A DNA stretch of 7,596 bases from Acidobacteriota bacterium (GTDB lineage Bacteria > Acidobacteriota > Blastocatellia > RBC074). The position numbers and the translations under genes were made by a program. Position 1 is the first letter of the stretch. Each line of letters begins with the position of its first letter. The notes beneath the pieces were generated by a model that saw only the letters and a program-made list of their open reading frames with translations, ran no database searches and had not been told where the DNA came from. The stretch lies in contig JABFSD010000272.1 of NCBI GenBank assembly GCA_013140935.1, positions 1 through 7,596 on the forward strand, in the 5' to 3' direction. Shown piece after piece: positions 1 to 5,586 of the stretch.

Positions 1-1275
1 GAAGTTCTTGAGATAGGCTTTCGCTACGCGCTGAATGTCTTCGGGTTTGACCTTGCGCACGTCTTCGAGCCAGGTGAACGAACGCCGCCAGCCGCCGCCC
101 AACATTTCATATTCGCCCAAACGCGCCGCCTGTGCATCGTTGGTTTCGAGCTTGGTGTAATACTGCGTGAGAAAGCCGCTGATGATATTGCCCAGCGGTT
201 CTTCGCGGATGATCTGTTTTTGCAGGAAGTCAATTTGCTCGAACATCACGCGCACCGTCTCATTCGGCTTTTGCGTCGTCACGGTCATATTCGCTGCGTT
301 GGAACTCAGCGCTAATAGGTTCACGTCTGCGCCATAAGATAGATTACGTTTGACGCGCACTTCCTGAAAAAAGAGTTGCTGCAAAATGTTCGTCAACACA
401 TTCATCGCCGGATAATCGGGATGATCGAGCGCGGGCGCGGTGAACGTCGCACGAATGTAATTGGTTTGCACCGAACGCTGCATCAAGTCGAACGCAGGCT
501 GATTGGCCGTAGCGAACGCAGGTAACGGCGCAGGTTTGAAAGCGCCTTGCGCCAGCTTGCCGAAACTGGTTTCGACTTTGGTCTTGATGTCGGCGAAAGG
601 CACGTCGCCGACGAAAACGACCAGCATCTTTGAAGTCTCAATCATTTTCGCATGCCACGCGCGCAAGTCTGCACCCGTCAACGGCGTGATCGAAGCTGCC
701 GTCCCCGTAGGCCGATTGAAATAAGGATGGCTGCGATAAAGCAGCTTGTCGCTGGCCGAAGCTACGGTCGAATCAGGGTCGTCGTTCTCTTGCCGCAACG
801 CGCTCAAGAGTCGTTCTTTCACCAACGCGACTTCTTTTTCATCGAAGGTCGGATTCAACACTACATCGGTCAGCAACGCCCACGAACGGTCGAAGTATTG
901 CCGCACACAGCGCATGGCTACGATGGAATAGTCATAACCACCCGCTGATTCCAGCACCGTTCCCATACGCGCGAGTTCGCGGTTGAGTTGGCTTTTGGGA
1001 AAGTTTTTCGTGCCTTGTTGGGCGACTTCCAATGCGAGTGGTTCGACGCCCGCATTCTTGTCGTTGATGTTGCGCGCGCCGCCTTTGAAATAAAGCCGCA
1101 CGGCGATGACTTCGTTGCCTTGCACGCGGCGATGAATGGTTTTGAGTCCATTGGCGGTGGTGAATTCTTCGGTGTCATTGACTGGCGCGAGCTTCGGCGC
1201 GGCGGCTTGCGCAAAGGCGAGCGCGGTAAAACACGTGAGTAAGAAAAGTGCGCGGAGGGTTGAAAAGAAAGTCAT
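1..1275 (-). CDS. M16 peptidase homologue, non-catalytic R/Y-type subunit (3' end cut by window)
   Basis: The frame is open from the ATG at 1275 to the window edge (425 codons seen), so the C-terminus is missing. Residues 1-22 look like a signal peptide: a hydrophobic stretch ending ALAFA, with likely cleavage before QAAAP, so the protein is probably periplasmic or exported. The M16 fold is recognisable from an N-terminal ANGLKTI strand (41-47), the GGARN turn (65-69) and the family-like NPTFDEKEVALVKERLL (141-157). The zinc motif HXXEH is degenerate: by alignment its place is taken by PLALE (79-83), so no metal site is expected. The second half keeps the R/Y pair, R307 and Y314 in VRVKRNLSYG, which in this family contacts substrate across the dimer. 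It is best read as the partner of the HXXEH subunit encoded at 1925-3412. The nuclease-fold gene ends 18 nt upstream, and I see no clear Shine-Dalgarno. Family assignment is confident; the pairing is inferred. Confidence 0.9.
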   Translation of the reverse strand, partial: MTFFSTLRALFLLTCFTALAFAQAAAPKLAPVNDTEEFTTANGLKTIHRRVQGNEVIAVRLYFKGGARNINDKNAGVEPLALEVAQQGTKNFPKSQLNRELARMGTVLESAGGYDYSIVAMRCVRQYFDRSWALLTDVVLNPTFDEKEVALVKERLLSALRQENDDPDSTVASASDKLLYRSHPYFNRPTGTAASITPLTGADLRAWHAKMIETSKMLVVFVGDVPFADIKTKVETSFGKLAQGAFKPAPLPAFATANQPAFDLMQRSVQTNYIRATFTAPALDHPDYPAMNVLTNILQQLFFQEVRVKRNLSYGADVNLLALSSNAANMTVTTQKPNETVRVMFEQIDFLQKQIIREEPLGNIISGFLTQYYTKLETNDAQAARLGEYEMLGGGWRRSFTWLEDVRKVKPEDIQRVAKAYLKNF

Positions 1276-1293
1276 AGTTTGATGTTGCGAAGT

Positions 1294-1902
1294 TTAGTTT
1301 TGTCGGGCTAATAGCGTAGCTTGTGTGAAGACATAGTTCAGCGCAGCGAATAATTCTTCCAGCGCAGAGATCGTATACGAACGTTGATCGCGCACGAATT
1401 CGTGGCCTTGTAACTTACCGAATTCCCATACGTCGCCATTCGAGACAGAGCCGTGCAGGGTAATCTGGTCATTTTCGTTAATCGTTTGGGCTGCGATCAT
1501 GGCTGCGAGACATTGGCCCCAGCCTCCTTCAAAGTCATCTTTTTTGGCTTCGACGACTAGCAGGTAAGGCTTATCGCGTACCATTCCTAAAGGTGACAGT
1601 TTGGTAAAAAGATAATCAGGGTAGCCATCAAATTCTTCTCCTACTTTCATAGAGACATGGCTCCACAATAAAAGCGCTTCGCGGTGTTGCTTCCAAATCT
1701 CTCGCAAGATGGGGGCAATCAAGAATTCACTGATGGCGGCTTCTGACATCCTGACATCCAGGCTTTTTAGTGTGTATGCCAATTCAGCGCGAAAGTGATC
1801 TTCAATGACCGTAGGGAGAGGCTCTACGAAAGCACCAACCGCCAGTTTTATCTGATATTTTTTAGCAACTTCTTGTATGTCTTTATATTTGCCATAAGCC
1901 AT
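1294..1902 (-). CDS. PD-(D/E)XK nuclease-fold protein (HsdR N-terminal-like), copy 1
   Basis: A 202-residue protein without signal peptide or membrane segment, so probably cytoplasmic. A PD-(D/E)XK core can be read: D96 in GYPDYLF, then a hydrophobic strand leading into E118-A-K120 (LLVVEAKKDDFE), then Q130 in GWGQCL. A helix with E54/E59 precedes the core. After it comes a GSVSNGDVWEF segment (151-161), the kind of strand seen after the core in restriction-enzyme HsdR N-terminal domains. It is homologous to the protein at 3458-4090. There is no helicase, methyltransferase or specificity gene nearby, so it is not a complete restriction system; its substrate and role are unknown. The start is fixed by a strong GGAGGT site 6 nt upstream. 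The gene sits between the two M16 genes, 22 nt from one and 18 nt from the other, and several of its 60-nt rows have 42-45% G+C, lower than in the peptidase genes. The fold call is by motif only. Confidence 0.82.
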   Translation of the reverse strand: MAYGKYKDIQEVAKKYQIKLAVGAFVEPLPTVIEDHFRAELAYTLKSLDVRMSEAAISEFLIAPILREIWKQHREALLLWSHVSMKVGEEFDGYPDYLFTKLSPLGMVRDKPYLLVVEAKKDDFEGGWGQCLAAMIAAQTINENDQITLHGSVSNGDVWEFGKLQGHEFVRDQRSYTISALEELFAALNYVFTQATLLARQN

Positions 1903-1908
1903 AAAACG

Positions 1909-1914
1909 ACCTCC
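1909..1914 (-). promoter_or_regulatory. Strong Shine-Dalgarno for nuclease-fold copy 1
   Basis: On the minus strand this reads GGAGGT, 6 nt before the ATG at 1902. It lies in the 22-nt spacer after the stop codon of the upstream M16 gene and decides the start. The two M16 genes beside it have no comparable site. Confidence 0.75.
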
Positions 1915-1924
1915 AACAGTTAAG

Positions 1925-3412
1925 CTATTCGCCCTTCGGTTTGACCGGCGCAGGATTATTCACCTTGCCCGGCGCGGCGCTCGGTACGGTTTGCGTCGTG
2001 GTCTTAATCGGCGTCTCAGGCATTTTCGCCAGTTGCACGGCGTCGGGGCGCGCGAGCAAATCTTTCGCCGTCAGCCCGGCTTTTTGTTGATCGCCTGGCG
2101 CAATCATCACGCCGAAAATACGCGGACGGTTTTTGATATAACGCCTCACGTAACTCTGAATATCGGCGCGCGTGACCTGTCGCAGCTTCTCGACATAAGT
2201 CGCGTAATAATCCAGTCCCGAACTCGCCCACCAGAAACTCACCGTATGCGCGTATTCCGAAGGCTTTTCGCGGCTGTAAATTTCGGTCACGTCCAATTGG
2301 GTTTTGGCGCTGCTGAGTTCCTCGTCGGTATAAAAATCCGGCGCGTCGAATTGCTGAATCTGCTGATTGATCGCGGCAATCGCGGCTTTGAGTTTGTCGG
2401 CATTGGTCTGCGCGGTGATGGTGATCGGGCCGACGTTGCGCTGCGTGAGGTAGCCCACCGCCGCGCCCGTCGTGAGCCCCGTGTCAATCAACGCGCGCGA
2501 AAATTTAGAATCCGGTTGCCGCAGGATGTAAGAGAAAACGTCAGCCGCATAAGTCGCCTGCGGATCCAAATCAGTCGAAGGGCCGTGATAAGCCATATTG
2601 ATCGTGACGGCGTTGACTGCTTGATTGACGATGACGGCTTCGTCTTTGAGCAAGCCCGGATGGCGCGGAATCGGATCAGCCGCAAACGGATCGGCACCGC
2701 GTTCCCAATCGCCGAAAATCGCATCGGCCTGATAGAAAATTTCGGTAGCATTCACATCGCCCGCAATGATGATCGCGGCGTTGTTGGGTACGTAAAACTT
2801 ATGCTGAATCGCGCGCATCATCGTCGTCGTCGCTTTCGACACGGTCGTCGGCAAGCCGCCGGGATTCTTGCGCGAATAGTATTTGTACCAGAGCTTCTGA
2901 TCTACACCGTTGATGATGTAGTAAAACGGATTCGAGGCGTGACGGTTCAATTCATCCAGTACGACTTCGATCTCCTGTTTGAATTCCTGTTCGTCAAACA
3001 ACGGATAGCGAATCGCGTCATTCAGCAAACGCAAGGCCTCGCGCGTGCCGGTGCGCACGGTAGTCGTGTAATAGTTGACGACTTCGTGTTGGGTTTGCGC
3101 GTTGCTCAACATGCCCAACTCGCCCGCGCGGTCGTGATAACCCTCGGCGCGCGACTTCTCGTTCGACTTGAAAAACATGTGTTCATAAAGGTGCGATAAG
3201 CCGTTGAACTCAGGCGGTTCCGTCCACGCGCCGTTTTTGACGGCCATCTCGACGGTCACCAACGGCACGACATGGTTTTCGATGACGATCACCTGCAAGC
3301 CGTTCTTCAGCGTCTTGATTTGCCATTGAGGTTTGGCTTGAATCGAAAGGCTGAGAGAGAAAAGTGCCGCCAGCAAAATGACGGCGCGATGAATAAGTGA
3401 ATTCAATTTCAT
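1925..3412 (-). CDS. M16 family zinc peptidase, catalytic HXXEH subunit
   Basis: A 495-residue insulinase-family metallopeptidase with an N-terminal signal peptide (hydrophobic residues 10-24, likely cleavage after SIQA), so it should act in the periplasm or outside the cell. The zinc site is complete: H74-L-Y-E77-H78 in GLSHLYEHMFF, with E155 (in EIEVVLDEL) 77 residues after the second His as expected for the third ligand and E148 seven residues before it. E77 would be the general base. The C-terminal half lacks the R/Y pair: the matching stretch SRALIDTGLTTG (305-316) has L308 and T315 instead. That split, with the R/Y pair retained in the protein at 1-1275, matches two-subunit bacterial M16 peptidases such as SPH2681/SPH2682 of Sphingomonas. 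The last 30 or so residues are Pro/Thr/Lys-rich and probably disordered. The gene starts 45 nt after the upstream nuclease-fold gene with no evident Shine-Dalgarno. Natural substrate unknown. Confidence 0.95.
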   Translation of the reverse strand: MKLNSLIHRAVILLAALFSLSLSIQAKPQWQIKTLKNGLQVIVIENHVVPLVTVEMAVKNGAWTEPPEFNGLSHLYEHMFFKSNEKSRAEGYHDRAGELGMLSNAQTQHEVVNYYTTTVRTGTREALRLLNDAIRYPLFDEQEFKQEIEVVLDELNRHASNPFYYIINGVDQKLWYKYYSRKNPGGLPTTVSKATTTMMRAIQHKFYVPNNAAIIIAGDVNATEIFYQADAIFGDWERGADPFAADPIPRHPGLLKDEAVIVNQAVNAVTINMAYHGPSTDLDPQATYAADVFSYILRQPDSKFSRALIDTGLTTGAAVGYLTQRNVGPITITAQTNADKLKAAIAAINQQIQQFDAPDFYTDEELSSAKTQLDVTEIYSREKPSEYAHTVSFWWASSGLDYYATYVEKLRQVTRADIQSYVRRYIKNRPRIFGVMIAPGDQQKAGLTAKDLLARPDAVQLAKMPETPIKTTTQTVPSAAPGKVNNPAPVKPKGE

Positions 3413-3437
3413 ATCGAGTTAAAACTGACGTGTTGTG

Positions 3438-3454
3438 CGCTCGCGGCGCGAGTG
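3438..3454 (-). other. Short GC-rich hairpin in the spacer before the M16 peptidase gene
   Basis: CTCGC at 3440-3444 and GCGAG at 3448-3452 form a perfect 5-bp stem with a 3-nt loop, extendable by one G-T and one C-G pair. It lies between the stop of the nuclease-fold gene and the start of the M16 gene. No T run follows it directly on the transcribed strand, so a classical terminator is unlikely. It could be an mRNA processing or attenuation structure, or chance. Confidence 0.25.
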
Positions 3455-3457
3455 GAT

Positions 3458-4090
3458 TCAAGCCGCCTTTGCCCTTACCTGAAAAGTCGTAATGTTGGCT
3501 TCACAGAAGGCAAAAACCTGTGAGAGCAAAGAAAGAACTTTTTCCTGATCGGCTATCGCATAAGGCAAGGTCTCATATACCTGACCGTCAATCGCGTATT
3601 TATAAAACACCCAAGACCCGCCATTAGTGACGACGCCGTAAATATCAATCGGTTTCCCGGCTTGTTCGTTTTTCCAACGGGCGGCCTTCATCTCGACCAA
3701 ACATTGCGCCTGACCGGCCTCGAAGTCGTCTTTCTTGGCTTCGATGACGCATAGCAAAGGTTGCGTGACGTAACCCATTTTAGGCGCAACCAAATAATCT
3801 ACTTGTCCGGTCAAGGTATCGCTTTGCAAAGTCGCGGACTTCCAAATTTTTAATTGCGGATGTTGTTCAAGTACTTCCTGACAGAAAGCGTCAATCAATA
3901 ATTCTTTGGCGCTTTCGCTTGAGGTCAGGTCAAAGCTATCCAGGCGTCGCAAGTGTTCAGCAAAAAATGGACTGACTTGAAACGACGGGGATTCGACCTT
4001 CCATTTTTTCAACGCTTGCAACTGCAACTCTTGAAAGGCTTCGTCAGTGGTAAAACTGGAAAAATTCTTTTTCGTTTTTTTCGCTTTCAT
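3458..4090 (-). CDS. PD-(D/E)XK nuclease-fold protein (HsdR N-terminal-like), copy 2
   Basis: A 210-residue, apparently cytoplasmic protein with a Lys-rich N-terminus. The candidate active site is D98 (GQVDYLV), E117-A-K119 (CVIEAKKDDFE) and Q129 (AGQAQCL), preceded by a helix with E59/E63 and followed by GVVTNGGSWVF (152-162), a strand typical of restriction-type nuclease domains. It is clearly homologous to the protein at 1294-1902: EAKKDDFE is identical, and the blocks around SE..A...LI, the VDY/PDY aspartate, QCL and V(S/T)NG..W.F line up, while the N-terminal 50 residues differ. All predicted catalytic residues are present, so nuclease activity is plausible, but no restriction or modification partner is encoded nearby. 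The start follows a GGAG site 5 nt upstream; the gene begins 22 nt after the reductase gene and ends 45 nt before the M16 gene. G+C is low in places (35% in the row at 3841-3900). Function unknown. Confidence 0.83.
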   Translation of the reverse strand: MKAKKTKKNFSSFTTDEAFQELQLQALKKWKVESPSFQVSPFFAEHLRRLDSFDLTSSESAKELLIDAFCQEVLEQHPQLKIWKSATLQSDTLTGQVDYLVAPKMGYVTQPLLCVIEAKKDDFEAGQAQCLVEMKAARWKNEQAGKPIDIYGVVTNGGSWVFYKYAIDGQVYETLPYAIADQEKVLSLLSQVFAFCEANITTFQVRAKAA

Positions 4091-4095
4091 AGCAA

Positions 4096-4099
4096 CTCC
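4096..4099 (-). promoter_or_regulatory. Shine-Dalgarno for nuclease-fold copy 2
   Basis: Minus-strand GGAG lies 5 nt before the ATG at 4090, in the 22-nt spacer after the reductase stop codon. It supports this start over internal alternatives. Confidence 0.6.
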
Positions 4100-4112
4100 A
4101 AAAGAAAATTGG

Positions 4113-4646
4113 TTAGCGGTGTTTCACCGCGTAGCGCACCAACACACAGCCGGTTTTGAACGTTTTGCATTCAATCAATTGCAAATCAATCTGCCGCGAC
4201 ATTTCAAAAAAGATCGGAATGCCTGAACCCAGCAACACCGGATGGATGTTGAAACCGATCTCATCAATCAAATCAGCTTCAAACAACGTCCGCGCAAAAT
4301 CGCCGCCGCCCATCAGGATAATGTTTTTGCCGGATTGCGCTTTGAGCGCGCGCACAAACTCAACCGCGTCGGTCGTAACCAGTTGAGCATTCGGGTCAGG
4401 GCTTTCTTTCCACGTCCGTGAAAACACGTAACTTGTAATGCCGGGCATCGCCTGACTCTTGCCTCCGCCGTGTTTGAGCGCGACCTCGAATGTCTTGCGC
4501 CCCAGCAACACGATATCTACGTTGTCGAATGAGCCTTTCATCACTTCCGCCACTTCATCGTTGAACAGCAGCCAGTCTACGCTGCCGTCTTTGCGCGCGA
4601 AGAAATTATCGAGTGAATTGGCTCCGCCAAAAATGAGCTTGCGCAT
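4113..4646 (-). CDS. Dihydrofolate reductase-like (RibD C-terminal domain) family protein
   Basis: A 177-residue single-domain protein of the RibD-C/DHFR fold, comparable to stand-alone YwjB/YyaP-type proteins. Visible family features are the start MRKLIFGGANSLDNFFA with VDW at 23-25, the dinucleotide-binding LLGRKTFE (47-54), the glycine-rich IILMGGGDFARTLFEADLID (109-128), which binds NADPH phosphate in relatives, and HPVLLGSGIPIF (135-146). It probably binds NADPH and reduces an unidentified small molecule. It lacks the RibD deaminase domain and there are no riboflavin genes beside it, so neither riboflavin synthesis nor true DHFR activity should be assumed. It is probably cytosolic. The start lies 4 nt after the phosphatase stop, with a GGAGAT ribosome site overlapping that stop, so the two genes are very likely cotranscribed. 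Family call is firm; the reaction is unknown. Confidence 0.92.
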   Translation of the reverse strand: MRKLIFGGANSLDNFFARKDGSVDWLLFNDEVAEVMKGSFDNVDIVLLGRKTFEVALKHGGGKSQAMPGITSYVFSRTWKESPDPNAQLVTTDAVEFVRALKAQSGKNIILMGGGDFARTLFEADLIDEIGFNIHPVLLGSGIPIFFEMSRQIDLQLIECKTFKTGCVLVRYAVKHR

Positions 4647-4650
4647 GAGC

Positions 4651-5484
4651 TTATCTCCAAAATGCGTACCAGCTTTTCGCTGCCTTCTTTTTCGCGCGTC
4701 CGCGCAACGCTGCGAGATCAGGTTCCGGTTGAAACGGAATGCCGCGATCTTGAATCAACGCCAGCGGATTGTCTTCGACTAACGCCTTGGCATAACGCTC
4801 GCCGCCGATTTCCGCCGCGATGCTGACGGCTTTCGACAAAAGCGGACGTCGCCGGTCTTGATGGTGTCCGTCTGAAGCCAGGAAGTGCGCAAGTCCGGCG
4901 CGCAGAATTTGCTTCACCGAGGTTTCGCATTCCTTGCCGAAACTGCCCAGCAAGCTGCCCGCGTCAATTTGTGCGTAAGCCCCGCGTTCGATCAGTCCCA
5001 CTAAAATCTCGGGCTTGAGTTGAATGCGCGCGTTGCGTTCGGGATGCGCAATGACGGGCGTCAAACCCGCTTGCAGAATTTGAAAGATCGTCATCTCGAT
5101 ATTCGGCGGAACCATCATAAAGTCGAATTCGAGCAGCATATACGAACTGCCGTTGAGCCTGATGCGCGTATGTTTGTCGCGCGCTTCCTGAAAAATTTCG
5201 TGGCTGTAACGAGTCTCGCCGCCGGGGACGATTTCGACTACGCCGCCGCTGGCTTCCATCACCAGATCAATCTTGCGGCGGATGTCGTCGCGCGAGGGCG
5301 GCGGATGTACACCATCAAATAAGTGCGGCGTCGCGACAATTGTCTTAATGCCGTCTGCCGCAGCCATTCGGCACATCTCGACGGATTCTTCCAACGAGAC
5401 CGAGCCGTCGTCAGTCTCAGGCAATACGTGACAATGAATGTCTATCATTGTCTGAGAAACGGGATCATCTAATACTTCGTTCAT
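4651..5484 (-). CDS. PHP-domain phosphoesterase, CpsB/CapC/YwqE-type tyrosine-protein phosphatase
   Basis: PHP-superfamily metal-dependent phosphatase, about 277 residues from the ATG at 5484. Positions here count from the GTG at 5493, an alternative start three codons upstream. Metal-ligand motifs are complete: H20-x-H22 in MIDIHCHVLPETDDG, H57 (ATPH), E93 (PGGE), E122 (LLEFDF), H150 (HPER), and D208 and H210 in SDGHH. This order is typical of CpsB/YwqE, which dephosphorylates bacterial tyrosine kinases controlling exopolysaccharide export. The family often starts right at MIDIHCH, so Met16 (5448) is also possible; none of the three starts has a clear Shine-Dalgarno. The C-terminus is a basic tail with RGRAKKKAAK. 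No tyrosine kinase or glycosyltransferase is in view, so the target is unproven; another PHP phosphoesterase activity remains possible. The reductase gene follows after 4 nt and the transglutaminase-like gene ends about 100 nt upstream. Confidence 0.92.
   Translation of the reverse strand: MNEVLDDPVSQTMIDIHCHVLPETDDGSVSLEESVEMCRMAAADGIKTIVATPHLFDGVHPPPSRDDIRRKIDLVMEASGGVVEIVPGGETRYSHEIFQEARDKHTRIRLNGSSYMLLEFDFMMVPPNIEMTIFQILQAGLTPVIAHPERNARIQLKPEILVGLIERGAYAQIDAGSLLGSFGKECETSVKQILRAGLAHFLASDGHHQDRRRPLLSKAVSIAAEIGGERYAKALVEDNPLALIQDRGIPFQPEPDLAALRGRAKKKAAKSWYAFWR
4653..4658 (-). promoter_or_regulatory. Shine-Dalgarno for the reductase gene, overlapping the phosphatase stop
   Basis: Minus-strand GGAGAT lies 6 nt before the ATG at 4646. 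Its last bases overlap the TAA (4651-4653) of the phosphatase gene, an arrangement that fits coupled translation of the two genes. Confidence 0.65.
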
Positions 5485-5586
5485 GGTTGGCACCGAAACG
5501 GGGAGTCTGTTTATCAGGCGGGGCCGCAGGCGAAAACCTGTAGCGCAAAGAAACCGCAGGCATTATCAATAAAGGCACAAGGCCAT

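Noticed and set aside
1991..3199. A 402-codon open frame on the plus strand opposite the M16 peptidase gene
   Set aside because: It is Arg/Ile-rich with no recognisable domain, and lies wholly antisense to a gene with complete catalytic motifs. It is a by-product of the codon bias of that gene.
1294..4090. The two nuclease-fold genes as a toxin-antitoxin pair or a complete restriction-modification system
   Set aside because: They are homologous to each other and of similar size, and no antitoxin, methyltransferase, helicase or specificity protein is present.
1..4110. Transposon or integron ends around the nuclease-fold genes
   Set aside because: I found no transposase, terminal inverted repeats or target-site duplications in the 18-45 nt spacers. 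The upstream flanks of the two copies share only a short Shine-Dalgarno-like TTGGAG.
5520..5550. CAGG...CCTG inverted repeat in the spacer between the transglutaminase-like and phosphatase genes, considered as a terminator
   Set aside because: The stem is only about 4 bp and no T run follows on the minus strand. A nearby CCGCAGGC direct repeat is too short to mean much.
5494..5586. Possible promoter for the phosphatase gene (minus-strand TTGATA as a -35 box)
   Set aside because: No acceptable -10 box lies at 16-18 nt spacing; the best candidates match poorly, so I do not annotate a promoter.
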